Below are positions 17,516-27,700 of a stretch of 64,000 bases of DNA, in pieces (position 1 is the stretch's first letter; the number at the start of each line of letters is the position of its first letter). The translations under genes and the position numbers were made by a program. Source of the stretch: Parachlamydiales bacterium (lineage in GTDB: Bacteria > Chlamydiota > Chlamydiia > Chlamydiales > JABDDJ01); the NCBI GenBank assembly GCA_041671045.1, contig JBAZCF010000003.1, positions 62,001 through 126,000 of the forward strand, read 5' to 3'. The notes beneath the pieces were generated by a model. The model searched no databases and had not been told where the DNA came from. It was given only the letters and a program-made list of their open reading frames with translations.

Positions 17516-18694
17516 TCAACCCAAGTAAAGCACAGCGCCATAAATAGCTATTGTTAACGCTAAAGTGCCAAATACAAGGGACTTTACGGGTTTAAAACCA
17601 AATAGCTTATAACATAAGTTGGCTGCGCTAAGCACAATCATGGAAGGATAACAGACCTGCAATATAGGCTCTAAAAATTGTGCTATGCCTGTAAAATGTA
17701 AAGTAGAAACAAAAAAGGCAATGACGAGCGTGACCAACAGTGAAGGAATATAGCCTATTTTCCCTAATGCCACATCCTTATGTAGAAATTCCGCAAAAAC
17801 CGATGAAAGCGCCATTGCAGTAGTCAAGGTCGCCAAGGCAACACAAACTGTCGCAATGAATCCTGCATATTGTCCTAGGATATTTCTGGAAAGTACACCG
17901 ATCATTTCATCCTTAGGTAGAGGTTCTAATAAACTGCCATTATAGGCAGCTATTGCGCTGAATCCTGCATAAACTATAGCCAATAATATAGCACCTAATA
18001 CGCTGGCTTTAATCGCTACTTTTATTAATGCACTGGAGTCTTGTTTTGAACTCGTCGCATTCAAATCATTTTTTAGGCCCGCGATTACCACTGAAGAAAA
18101 GAAGAAAGCGCCTAGAAGGTCCATAGTTTTATACCCTTCATTAAATCCATAGAAAAAGACAGGAAGTGGTGAGAAGGTGCTTTGTGGCATATGCTGTGAT
18201 TCTAGAAGACCTTTCACTATGATGATAGTCAGAGTCAACAAAAGGAATGGCGTTAATACATAGCCTAAAATGTCCAAGAGTTTGTTCTTTTTATACGTTA
18301 AGGAAAAGATAGCGCAACAGGAAATGATACTGAAAACGGGGAGGCTAATACCCGGAAAATACATGTGCGCAGTAGAATAGGCCAAGGTGATGCAACGTGG
18401 AATAGCTCCAAATGGGCCTATCAACCCCATAATAATTGCAGATAGCACAAATCCGGGCCAAATACCTAATCGAGCAAAAAACTCTTTATAATCCCCATCA
18501 TACAAAGTCATAGCTATCAATCCCATAAAGGGGACGCCCACTGCAGTAATTAATAAACCCATAAAAGCGAATGGTATCATCGATTCGGTATGCTGACCCA
18601 TTGCCAATGGAAAGACTATGTTTCCTGCTCCGAAAAACATCGAGAACATGGCAAAACCAGTTGCAAGGATTATTGTTTGTTGGGGATTACGCAT
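17516..18694 (-). CDS. brnQ: Branched-chain amino acid transporter BrnQ family
   Basis: BrnQ is an inner-membrane cation-coupled symporter for Leu, Ile and Val. The protein opens with the family signature FAMFSMFFGAGNIVFPLAMGQ-type helix 1. Around 11-12 hydrophobic segments follow across 392 residues, slightly shorter than the usual 430. It is convergent with the lysC-linked gene (38 bases apart) and divergent from murF. An uptake role fits an intracellular bacterium with incomplete amino acid synthesis. Confidence 0.92.
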   Translation of the reverse strand: MRNPQQTIILATGFAMFSMFFGAGNIVFPLAMGQHTESMIPFAFMGLLITAVGVPFMGLIAMTLYDGDYKEFFARLGIWPGFVLSAIIMGLIGPFGAIPRCITLAYSTAHMYFPGISLPVFSIISCCAIFSLTYKKNKLLDILGYVLTPFLLLTLTIIIVKGLLESQHMPQSTFSPLPVFFYGFNEGYKTMDLLGAFFFSSVVIAGLKNDLNATSSKQDSSALIKVAIKASVLGAILLAIVYAGFSAIAAYNGSLLEPLPKDEMIGVLSRNILGQYAGFIATVCVALATLTTAMALSSVFAEFLHKDVALGKIGYIPSLLVTLVIAFFVSTLHFTGIAQFLEPILQVCYPSMIVLSAANLCYKLFGFKPVKSLVFGTLALTIAIYGAVLYLG

Positions 18695-18787
18695 GCTACC
18701 TCGAAAAATAGAAAAAATTGATTGCCTTACAACTGCCGAAAATATACCCTAAGCATATTATGCCCCCAATTATTATTTCGCAAGACA

Positions 18788-20134
18788 ATGAAAAAACAAA
18801 ATATTTACCAACTTACACATTACGGAAGAATTGGAGGCGCCCCTAGATACCAAGATTTCATGGGTGTTGCCTGCGATAGCCGCCTCGTTCAAGCGGGGAA
18901 TTTATTTGTCGCCATGAAAGGCGCTCAAACCGACGGCCATCAATTTCTCAAAGAAGTTTCTGAGAAGGGTGCGGTAGCAGCTATTGTTCATGACGATTAT
19001 TCCGGTCCCCACTACGGTTTGACCCTCATTTTTGTTCACGATCCTTTAGATACTCTTCAACAATTAGCACGCGACCTATTGGCCCGCCAACACTCCCGTG
19101 TTATTGCTATCACCGGATCTCTAGGTAAAACAACGACAAAAGAATTTTTATTTACTCTCCTTAACGGCAAATATAAAGTCTTGCGCACTCCCGGTAATAA
19201 TAACTCCCAGATTGGGCTCCCGCTGGCATTATTAAACGGATTAGAAGGGGATGAACAAGTTGTCATTTGCGAAATGGGCATGACGCATGCAGGCAATATC
19301 GCCAAATTAGTAAAAATCGCTCCTCCTTACCTCGGCATCATCACTTGCGTTGAACCTGTACATGCCTGTAACTTTTCAGGTATCGAGGGGATCAGCCAGG
19401 CCAAAGCAGAGATCTTTTCACATTCTTTAACATCCTTCGGCCTACTCGATAGCTCTGTGGAAGGCCTTAAGAAACTTCACCAACATCACAAACCGAAAAT
19501 CTTTACTTTTTCCAAAGAGAACAAACACGCAGATTTTATCTTCGACATCTACCCCGACGGAACTCTTGCAATTAAAGGGGTCAATGGTGTAGCTGCAGAA
19601 TTCCCTCCCATGCATCTGCCTGCAAAACACAACGGATATAACTTTCTAATAGCTGCCGTCGCTGCGTACCTCATCGGGATGTCATGGACAGAAATTGCTC
19701 AAAGACAACCCCTGCTTACTCTTCCTGAAAGACGTCTCCAATTTATTGAAAAGAAGGGCATTCTCTTTGTGAATGACTCTTATAATGCCTCTATGGTAGC
19801 AGTAAAAGCGGCTTTGGATGCTCTACCCGTCCCCAAAAAACAAGGTAGAACAATCGCAGCCTTAGGCGAAATGCTTGAACTCGGTGATTTGACCGAAAAA
19901 CATCACCGTGCTGTGGGTGAGCATGCTCTGACCACCGTAGATGAAATATTCTGCCTAGGGGAAGGATGTAAACCTATAGAAGACGTATGGAAAGTAAATA
20001 AAAAACCTTGCCATCTCTTTATCGAACGGAATGAGCTCATTGACGCCCTGAGGAAAACTGTTCAGCCCGGCGACGTTGTCTTAGTAAAGGGGTCGCGTTT
20101 AAAACAAATGTGGAAAGTGATAGAAGAAATATAG
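18788..20134 (+). CDS. murF: UDP-N-acetylmuramoyl-tripeptide--D-alanyl-D-alanine ligase
   Basis: MurF adds D-Ala-D-Ala to UDP-MurNAc-tripeptide in the cytoplasm. The protein has the N-terminal recognition domain (CDSRLVQAGNLFVAMKG), the ATP loop GSLGKTTTKEF, the GNNNSQIGLP and MGMTHAGNI motifs, and the C-terminal domain with NDSYNASMVAVKAAL. I chose the ATG at 18788, 22 codons inside the longest frame, because the extra N-terminal residues (Cys-rich) do not fit the family. First gene of the murF-mraY-murD-nlpD-ftsW run. Confidence 0.94.
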   Translation: MKKQNIYQLTHYGRIGGAPRYQDFMGVACDSRLVQAGNLFVAMKGAQTDGHQFLKEVSEKGAVAAIVHDDYSGPHYGLTLIFVHDPLDTLQQLARDLLARQHSRVIAITGSLGKTTTKEFLFTLLNGKYKVLRTPGNNNSQIGLPLALLNGLEGDEQVVICEMGMTHAGNIAKLVKIAPPYLGIITCVEPVHACNFSGIEGISQAKAEIFSHSLTSFGLLDSSVEGLKKLHQHHKPKIFTFSKENKHADFIFDIYPDGTLAIKGVNGVAAEFPPMHLPAKHNGYNFLIAAVAAYLIGMSWTEIAQRQPLLTLPERRLQFIEKKGILFVNDSYNASMVAVKAALDALPVPKKQGRTIAALGEMLELGDLTEKHHRAVGEHALTTVDEIFCLGEGCKPIEDVWKVNKKPCHLFIERNELIDALRKTVQPGDVVLVKGSRLKQMWKVIEEI

Positions 20135-20145
20135 GATGCAAGGGA

Positions 20146-21396
20146 ATGCTTTTCCTACTCATTGAGCTACTTCAAAATCAATTCGGTACAGGGGTATTTT
20201 CTATCCTGACCTACACATCAACAAGGATGATACTGGCTGCTGCTACATCGCTTCTGCTTTGTATCAGCCTTGGACCTTGGATGATCAAAAAACTTTACGA
20301 ACTGAAAATCGGCCAGTCCATTCGTATGGAAGAGTGCCCTCTGCTAGGTCAATTGCATTTCAAAAAAAAGGACACCCCCACGATGGGAGGCCTATTAATC
20401 CTGACTGCAATGCTAGTTTCTCTTCTCCTATTTATGGATCCGCGGAGCCCATTTACTCTTATCCTTTTCTGTACAACCCTAGTGTTAGGCGGACTTGGAG
20501 CTACTGATGACTATCTGAAGATACGCTATAAAAATACAAAAGGGCTCCCCGCAAAAGCAAAATTAGCCATTCAAGTGGGACTTTCAATCCTGCTTGCTCT
20601 GTATTTAGTGTGGCCTGCCATGAGTAATTCGCTTCAAGTAGGCAATTGGTTTATTCCGCCCATTGTGAAGGAACAACCCCTCGTCAGACTAGCAGTAGAT
20701 ACTTCCTACTTAGGAAGCACAGAGCAATGGACCACCATTCAACGCACACTCTCCATACAGGATGTGGCTGCAAGAATATTCATGCCATTCTTTCGCGATC
20801 CCCTTATTACTTTCACCGGCATTGGCCTAATTCTGGCTGCTTTATTGATTATTATCGTTGTTACCGGATCCTCCAACGCTGTGAATCTAACGGATGGGCT
20901 GGATGGTCTGGCCGCAGGAAATCTTATCCTCGTAGCTTCTTGTCTTGCTATTGTCGCATTTTTTTCCAATAACATCGAGCTAGCACGCTACCTAAATCTG
21001 CTCTACATCCAAGGTGCAGGGGAAATAGCTATCTACCTATTTGCACTGTGCGGAGCCTGCCTAGGGTTCCTATGGTATAATGGCCATCCCGCTCAAGTGT
21101 TTATGGGCGACACAGGCTCTCTAGCACTTGGTGGTATCATCGGCGTATCTGCCGTGTTAATAGGAAAAGTCCTCTTTCTAGCATTGGTAGGCGGAATTTT
21201 TGTTGCAGAAGCAGTATCCGTCATTCTGCAAGTAGGCAGCTATAAATTGCGAAATAAGAAGCGCATCTTCTTATGCGCTCCTCTTCATCACCATTTTGAA
21301 TATAAGGGATGGCCGGAGACGAAAGTTGTCTTGCGCTTTTGGATTATCGGACTTTTGTTAGCTTTAGGCGGGCTAGCTTCAATAAAACTGGGGTAG
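20146..21396 (+). CDS. mraY: Phospho-MurNAc-pentapeptide translocase
   Basis: MraY transfers phospho-MurNAc-pentapeptide to undecaprenyl phosphate, making lipid I in the inner membrane. About ten membrane segments are present. The catalytic signatures DDYLKIRYKN, NLTDGLDGLAAG, MGDTGSLALGG and APLHHHFEYKGW are intact. From the ATG at 20146 the protein is 416 residues, with GGA 10 bases upstream. An ATG at 20110 inside murF would add 12 atypical residues. An insertion of about 70 residues between helices (around residues 160-235) makes it longer than the roughly 360 residues of E. coli MraY. Confidence 0.95.
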   Translation: MLFLLIELLQNQFGTGVFSILTYTSTRMILAAATSLLLCISLGPWMIKKLYELKIGQSIRMEECPLLGQLHFKKKDTPTMGGLLILTAMLVSLLLFMDPRSPFTLILFCTTLVLGGLGATDDYLKIRYKNTKGLPAKAKLAIQVGLSILLALYLVWPAMSNSLQVGNWFIPPIVKEQPLVRLAVDTSYLGSTEQWTTIQRTLSIQDVAARIFMPFFRDPLITFTGIGLILAALLIIIVVTGSSNAVNLTDGLDGLAAGNLILVASCLAIVAFFSNNIELARYLNLLYIQGAGEIAIYLFALCGACLGFLWYNGHPAQVFMGDTGSLALGGIIGVSAVLIGKVLFLALVGGIFVAEAVSVILQVGSYKLRNKKRIFLCAPLHHHFEYKGWPETKVVLRFWIIGLLLALGGLASIKLG

Positions 21397-21398
21397 GT

Positions 21399-22682
21399 GT
21401 GAAAGGATCTCATTATGTTGTGCTAGGAATGGGTATCAGCGGACGCAGTGCTGCCAAAGCGCTGCTTCATCTTGGCGCTGCAGTAACCGCATACGATAGA
21501 CGTGCAGAAGCGCTTAAGATCGACCCGGCTATAGCATCCTTAATCCACAGGGGCCTGGAATTATATCAAGATGAAGATCCCTATTTTCCCGCTCATTGCT
21601 CTGGGGTCATCCTTTCACCAGGTATCCCGTTAGAGCATTCCATCTGCAAGAAAGCTTTAGAGTTGAAAATAGAAGTTGTAGGTGAAATTGAATTTGCCTG
21701 CCGCCATCTTAAAGGCAAATTCATAGGTGTTACCGGTACAAATGGCAAAACAACTGTAACATCCCACATCGTACATACACTTAACTTCTACGGTATCTCA
21801 GCAAAAGCCATGGGAAATATTGGCATACCGCTATCAGAACTACTCTGTGAGGATGATAATGTGGACGTGGTAGCGCTGGAGTTAAGTTCCTATCAATTAG
21901 AAACAATGAGTACCCCCGTTCTTGATACTGCCATATTTTTAAATCTAACTCCCGACCATCTCGACCGTTATAATGATATGGATGAATATGGCTCTTCCAA
22001 AGCTCGCATTGGCCTTTGTCTTAAACCGGGGAGACCCCTGTATATCAGTTCGGAACTCAAACAGAACTATGCCCAGCTTTTTGCTAAAATGCCTTATGAC
22101 TTATCCGTCTACGACTCTTATTTAACACACTTCGACTCTTCTCTGCCTTTGCACGACCAACAGAATATCGCTGCAGTGTGTGCAATCTGTTCATATTGGA
22201 ATATTGGCTATAAAAAGGTCCTAGATGCATTTAAAACTTTCAGCAAAGGTGAGCATCGTATAGAATTCGTAGCCTCAGTCAATGGCATTGATTTTTATGA
22301 TGATAGTAAAGGAACAAACGTAGATGCTGTCATAAAAGCAGTATCCGCAATACCAAAAAAAATCATTTTAATTGCAGGAGGAGTTCCAAAAGGTGCGAAA
22401 TTCACTTGTTGGAAAAAGCCTTTTAGCGGAAAAGTAAAAGCAGTTTGTGCAATCGGAGAAGCCGCAGGTCAGTTACATCATGAACTCGGCGACGACTACA
22501 CAGTCAATAGTTATCAGACGTTGGAAGAAGCTGTTAACTCGGCTTTTATGCTAGCGGGGCAGGGTGATGTCATCTTGCTTTCACCGGGTTGCGCAAGTTT
22601 TGATATGTTCCGCGATTATGCCCATCGCGGGCAAGTATTTCAGGAGTGTGTACAGCGCCTAAGCTGTAAACATCCATCGTAA
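21399..22682 (+). CDS. murD: UDP-N-acetylmuramoylalanine--D-glutamate ligase
   Basis: MurD adds D-glutamate to UDP-MurNAc-L-Ala. The protein shows the Rossmann-type start VVLGMGISGRSAAKAL, the ATP loop GVTGTNGKTTVTSHI, ALELSSYQLE, LNLTPDHLDRY and the C-terminal DDSKGTNVDAVIKA. I place the start at GTG 21399, 2 bases after the mraY stop, with GGGGTAGG just upstream. The frame is open farther upstream inside mraY, but that extension does not fit the family. Confidence 0.94.
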   Translation: MKGSHYVVLGMGISGRSAAKALLHLGAAVTAYDRRAEALKIDPAIASLIHRGLELYQDEDPYFPAHCSGVILSPGIPLEHSICKKALELKIEVVGEIEFACRHLKGKFIGVTGTNGKTTVTSHIVHTLNFYGISAKAMGNIGIPLSELLCEDDNVDVVALELSSYQLETMSTPVLDTAIFLNLTPDHLDRYNDMDEYGSSKARIGLCLKPGRPLYISSELKQNYAQLFAKMPYDLSVYDSYLTHFDSSLPLHDQQNIAAVCAICSYWNIGYKKVLDAFKTFSKGEHRIEFVASVNGIDFYDDSKGTNVDAVIKAVSAIPKKIILIAGGVPKGAKFTCWKKPFSGKVKAVCAIGEAAGQLHHELGDDYTVNSYQTLEEAVNSAFMLAGQGDVILLSPGCASFDMFRDYAHRGQVFQECVQRLSCKHPS

Positions 22683-22697
22683 AGAAGGAGAAAAACG

Positions 22698-23423
22698 ATG
22701 AATCGAAGAGAAGTCATAGCAGTTACCGTCATCATCAATGTGATTTTGCTTTCGGTTTTGTTTTTTATGGCAAATAGGATGGATGTTGATATTGCTGAAT
22801 CCCCGCAAATAGCTGCAGTACCCCTATATGAGAAATTAATAGAAAACAAAGAAACAGTTGTTCCACAGATCGCAAAAAACCGCAACGTACAGGAAACACC
22901 TGTCGATGAAGTGGATACCGTACTTCGCGATTTTGCCGCAGCTGTAGCTGCATCACAGCAACAACAGATTGCAAAAGTGGATGAACCTGTACCCTCATTG
23001 CCTCCACAAATCCCTAGCCCACTGCCACCCCCTAGCCCTATTAAGCCGGCAACTTCGGGTAAAAATCAAAATATGATCGAAATCGTCGTCAAAAGAGGGG
23101 ATTTCCTGCAAAAGATCGCCAATCAAAATGGATCTACCATTGAAGCAATTAAATTGGCTAACAACTTAAAAAATGACCAGCTTAAAGTCGGACAAGTATT
23201 GCGGATACCCCTCATTTCAAGGGCCGAGCCAATAGCTCTTGCGTCTCCTAAACCTACGCCTGCTGATGGCGCGGGAACATATCGCGTAAAAAGTGGTGAT
23301 AGCCCCTGGAAAATTTCTAAACTCTATAATGTAAGCGCTGAAGAGATCCTGCGCTTGAACAATCTGGACGAGAACTCTGCAAAGAACCTGAAACCGGGTG
23401 ATGTGATTCGCGTTCCTCAATGA
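22698..23423 (+). CDS. nlpD: Membrane-anchored protein with two LysM domains (NlpD-like)
   Basis: This 241-residue protein has one N-terminal membrane anchor (residues about 7-24), a Gln/Pro-rich linker (about 80-120) and two LysM domains (about 127-171 and 194-240). The LysM domains have the usual 'V..GD.L.KIA...' and 'LKVGQVLRIP' patterns. LysM binds N-acetylglucosamine chains of peptidoglycan. There is no LytM peptidase domain, so it is NlpD-like only by position and LysM content. AAGGAG precedes the ATG. Its place between murD and ftsW matches the order I recall from Chlamydia. Confidence 0.82.
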   Translation: MNRREVIAVTVIINVILLSVLFFMANRMDVDIAESPQIAAVPLYEKLIENKETVVPQIAKNRNVQETPVDEVDTVLRDFAAAVAASQQQQIAKVDEPVPSLPPQIPSPLPPPSPIKPATSGKNQNMIEIVVKRGDFLQKIANQNGSTIEAIKLANNLKNDQLKVGQVLRIPLISRAEPIALASPKPTPADGAGTYRVKSGDSPWKISKLYNVSAEEILRLNNLDENSAKNLKPGDVIRVPQ

Positions 23424-23437
23424 CCTCATAGGTTGAT

Positions 23438-24538
23438 ATGTCACGCGAGCACACACAGATACTGATGTTTGTCAGCGCAATCTTTGCGCTGGGTTTGGTG
23501 ATGATCTTCAGTACAACATCCGCAGATCTACTCGATCATGAACGGGATGAAGGACTTTATCAACCCCTATTTAAACAAATGTCGTACGCATGTGCAGGGA
23601 TTTTTTTAGCATGGATCGTTGCTAGAAGAGGACTGGAAAGCTGGCTTCGCTACAGCCCCTTACTTCTTGCCTTCATCAGCATTCTTTTAGTGCTGGTTCT
23701 TATACCCGGAGTAGGAAGGGAGGTTAACGGCGCCAAACGTTGGCTTAGCATTGCAGGAATGTCCTTGCAGCCCTCGGAGTTTCTGAAATTCATTATCCCT
23801 CTTTATATAGTTCACGCTTTTAGGGAAAAAGAATTTCTCGTCCATTCCTATAAAGAGTGCGCAAGACTATTATCTCCCTTGATCATCCCTTTAGGACTTG
23901 TTTTACTCGAACCTAACAACGGTACTGTTGCACTTATTCTCGTCGAAATCATCGTTCTACTTTTTGTTATGGGAGTAAAAAAGCGGATTTGGGCTGCACC
24001 CATTCTATTACTCGTCTGTCTCGGAATAGGGGCAGCATTTCTTTTACCCTATGTTTCGGGACGGATAGATGTTTTCTTACATCCTGAAAAAGATCTGTTA
24101 GGTCGTGGACATCAACCGTATCAAGCTAAAATTGCAGCAGGATCAGGTGCGCTGTTCGGTAAGGGGCCCGGGAACAGTTGGCAAAAATTAAGTTACCTTC
24201 CCGAAGCGCAAAATGACTATATAGCCGCTATCTATGCTGAAGAATATGGATTTGCAGGTATATTACTCCTGATTTCACTGTTTATGGGATTATCATTAAC
24301 GATGGCTCAGATAGCAATGGGAGCTAAGGACAAAGCAACGTTGTGCGTCTTTGCGGGAGTTATGACGGTGCTTAGCATACAAGCTTTCTTAAATTTAGCT
24401 GTGGTATCCGGCTTGGCACCAAGTACAGGCTTAAACCTGCCATTTTTCAGCCAAGGAGGTAGCTCTCTGATGGCCAATCTGGCAGGGTTAGGGCTATTGT
24501 TTAGCAGTAAAGAGCACAGAGAGAATAGTTATCTGTAG
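23438..24538 (+). CDS. ftsW: SEDS-family division glycosyltransferase FtsW
   Basis: FtsW polymerises lipid II at the division septum. The 366-residue protein has about ten membrane segments and the SEDS signatures RWLSIAGMSLQPSEFLKF, the large loop with GRGHQPYQAKIAAGSGALFGKGPGNSWQK-type sequence, AEEYGF and FSQGGSSLMANLAGLGLL. It starts 14 bases after the LysM gene. A repeat-containing spacer and a strong hairpin follow, and murG is displaced about 9 kb downstream. Confidence 0.94.
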   Translation: MSREHTQILMFVSAIFALGLVMIFSTTSADLLDHERDEGLYQPLFKQMSYACAGIFLAWIVARRGLESWLRYSPLLLAFISILLVLVLIPGVGREVNGAKRWLSIAGMSLQPSEFLKFIIPLYIVHAFREKEFLVHSYKECARLLSPLIIPLGLVLLEPNNGTVALILVEIIVLLFVMGVKKRIWAAPILLLVCLGIGAAFLLPYVSGRIDVFLHPEKDLLGRGHQPYQAKIAAGSGALFGKGPGNSWQKLSYLPEAQNDYIAAIYAEEYGFAGILLLISLFMGLSLTMAQIAMGAKDKATLCVFAGVMTVLSIQAFLNLAVVSGLAPSTGLNLPFFSQGGSSLMANLAGLGLLFSSKEHRENSYL

Positions 24539-24660
24539 CATGGTTTGAGAAGTGTTTTATGAACGTAGAGAAGCTTCGCCCGGCATGAAGTTGCTTGTAG
24601 CATCGTTTGTGAAGTGTTTTATGAACGCAGAGACGCAAAGATCGCAGAGAAGCTTCGCCC
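24535..24660 (+). repeat. Degenerate tandem duplication after ftsW
   Basis: Copy 1 (24535-24581) and copy 2 (24597-24660) share GTAGCAT-GTTTG-GAAGTGTTTTATGAACG-AGAG at the start and AGAGAAGCTTCGCCC at the end. Copy 2 carries about 17 extra bases (around CAGAGACGCAAAGATCG). The first copy begins inside the last codons of ftsW. Confidence 0.7.
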
Positions 24661-24709
24661 TACATTAGGCTGTCACTAGCACGATTGTTTCGTACCATTC
24701 TCACATCGA

Positions 24710-24735
24710 CACGGTCCCCCGCGGGGGGACCCGTG
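24710..24735. terminator. Strong GC-rich hairpin between convergent genes
   Basis: CACGGTCCCCC (24710-24720) pairs with GGGGGACCCGTG-type sequence (24724-24735) with one bulged base and a 3-base loop. It lies between ftsW (plus) and the large minus-strand gene, and is likely bidirectional. Confidence 0.6.
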
Positions 24736-24742
24736 ACACTTA

Positions 24743-27700
24743 TCAATAAAACATATAAGTTCCAACTTTTTTAAGAGGCACTTCTAACTTAGCTGCAATT
24801 TCATTGGATTTAATACCTTTGATCGAATACCACAAGCCCTTCGCATACTTCTCACGTTCTTCCGGATTTTCTACGATGTCTTCAATTTCATTTGCGATTT
24901 CAGCTAATAGTTCTTTTTCAAGCTCTTCTATCCACTTGTTCTGTAAAGAAAATTTTTGAAGTTCGTCATCCTGCATGTCATCCAGAGTTAACTGTGCTAA
25001 GGGGGTGTTCCTATCTTCTGTATTATACTGATCTAAGCTTTCAAAATAAATTCTTTGAGCTACTTCACTAAGCGCGCCTGGCAGTTCATCCTTGAATTCA
25101 GAATAGATCAATTCAAGTTTGAGTTTATTAAGCTTAACTTTGTGCTGGGGTGAATATTCGCTCAATAATGTACAAGCATGCATCGCTGAATCTTTTGATA
25201 GAAGTTCTTCTGCACAATCCCGGGGTATCTTAAGGTAAAAGGCAAGAGTGTTTTTTGCGATAGTTTTTAACTTAGCCTTCACAACATCATCAGAAGCTTT
25301 TCTTTTTGTATAGCAGTCTTTGATATAACTTGGATCTTTTTGGATAGAATTTACTTTCTCATCGAAGTACGATTTGACTTCATTTGAGATTGTTTTATAA
25401 AGGAACACAAAATATTCATTGGTTTTATATTTTTCTAAGATATCGGTAACAGCATTGCTATCATACTCACCATCATTGAATAGATTTTTCAGGACAGTGT
25501 CATGGTATAGGCTTCTGCCTTCTTCCTTAGGTAAGAGATGTAAAACACTATTTTTTGCTGTGTTATTGAATATTGTTAAGAACAAAACTTGTCGAATCTT
25601 AATTACATCTTCTTCGAATATATTTTTATATAAACTAGGGAACTTTGCGATTGCATCAAAAACTATTTTGACAAGATCCGATTCTATTTGAATTTTATCT
25701 TCACTAAGAATCTGCAAAGTAGAACCTTCATTAACTACTTTTGCAGAAGGAGGACTCTCAATGTTTGAAAACCAGATATTTTCAATCACATCAGTAGGCA
25801 GCCCTGTTTTTTGTGTAAGTTTTTCTGTTAATTTAGTCTTGAGTTCAGGTTTCAAAGAGTCTTTTACACCTTCGATTTTTGCTAAATATAAACTTACCCT
25901 GCTTGTTTGAATTCTGCTTAAACACTCAATAAATTTAGGGTTTTCTTTGAACTTCTCAAAAGTAGCTTGGAAAAGGCTGTAATCCTCTTCCTCTTTGTCA
26001 GAGAACAGCATGCCATCGATAATCAAGGTTTCTTTTTTGTTTGAGAAAGGAGAAAGTATAAAACTGACGGAATTTCTAGCACTTTGAGATGTACTTAGAG
26101 CAAAGAGAGTGTCAAAAACACTTTGGCGTTCTTCGCCAAATTCTCCGGTAAAGTCGTCTGAATCAAAACACTTTTTAGCTATCTCTAACGCTTCAGCTTG
26201 GAGTGATTCTTTGTTACCGTGGACTAATGATTCTCTATATATTTCATGTGTTGTTTCAATGAGATATTCACTAGTCTCTTTCTTGCTCCTTCTTAGAATG
26301 TCTTTAATGCTTTTTTCTTGGTTGAACCATAAGAGAAGTATCGTTTCACGACTTAAATTTGTTTTAGCCTGTAATTTATCTACGAGCAGCTGCCTTAACT
26401 TTTGGGGGAATTTGAGTTCGATCTCTTCAATGAGTAAATCATGGATAGATTTCTTGGGTTGATCAAACCAAAATAACCGTAGAGGATTGATGGCTATTCC
26501 AGTGATTCTGCTGAGTTGTTCTAGGAACTTCTTTTTGATGACTTCTTTGAGGGAAAGATTCAGGTTTTCGAATAATTCATTTTCTTTTAGAAGCCAGTTG
26601 TAAAAACGATTTTTAATCGGATCACTATAGCTGCGGTAGTCAAGGGATTGTAGTGCGCATTCTAGGCTATAAGGCGGCTTTAAATTACTCAAGAACTCTT
26701 TCATAGAACCAAATTTGGCTTGAGCATTTCTAAATTCTAGTGTCTCAACTAACCAACTTTCCTGCTGAGTTTTTCTGGGCATAGCATTCACACTCAGAAG
26801 ATATTTTGATTTTTGTTTTTCAGAAAGTTTGGGTAGGGGGGGAGGCGGTGGCGGACCCTTTTTATCTGTACTAGTAGAAGTTCCAGTTGTTTTTCCAGTA
26901 GTATCAGATTCACTTTGCTTATCCACTACTTTTGGTTTTGAGAGCCCATTCTTTTCAGCAGATGCAGACGTTGCAAATTCTGCAAGTCTTTTTGCTGAGT
27001 TCGTTAGGACTTGGGTTGCGCCGGCACGTGCAATCAGCTCCGCTAAAACACGCATAGCGTTGTTACGGCCATTTTCGGACAGTTTTGCATCCTCTGAGTA
27101 GAAATGGCATTTTCTAAGCAGGATTAGAGCGATATTTTCAATTTGCTGTGTGTTGAATGACGTATCATTTGAAAAATAGGTATAAGTTCCTTTATTGGAG
27201 ACGATTTCTAGTGATTCGTTTAAAGCTTTGGAACGGTCTGCTAGGAGCTCATTTGCGAGGGAATCGAACTGTTGTGTTACGTTTTCTTCCGAACTGAAGA
27301 GTGGTATTAATCCTTCAATTTTAGTTTTCCAGTGGGAAATAGACGGCTCGAATTTTTGATGCGTGCGTAAATTTAGCGCTTCCAATATCTCTAAGGCTTT
27401 AGCTTTACATTCTTCAGTAAATAATTCTTGCTTCTCGAGGAACACACATTCGTCGTAAAGTTTTTGTGCAACGCACGCGCTCCTGATTGGAGCAAAATAG
27501 TCATAGAAGGATAAGAACAGGGTATTCACAAAAGAAGCAATGCGAAGGTGCCATTTATTGTATTTGGGAAGGGAAGTAAGATCGGATGTGATCCATTTAC
27601 TGCGGTCTTGTACATCTAGTAGTAGCTGCTCGAATCTGCGTGTTGCGTCTGTAGGATTTGTATTTTGTAGTGACAACTGTTCGATTTTCTTTCTTCGGAC

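Noticed and set aside
20110..20145. Upstream in-frame ATG for mraY
   Set aside because: The extra 12 residues are inside murF, do not fit MraY, and the ATG at 20146 is the family-like start.
21309..21398. Upstream ATG for murD inside mraY
   Set aside because: It would add 30 atypical residues before the conserved VVLGMGISG start; GTG at 21399 fits.
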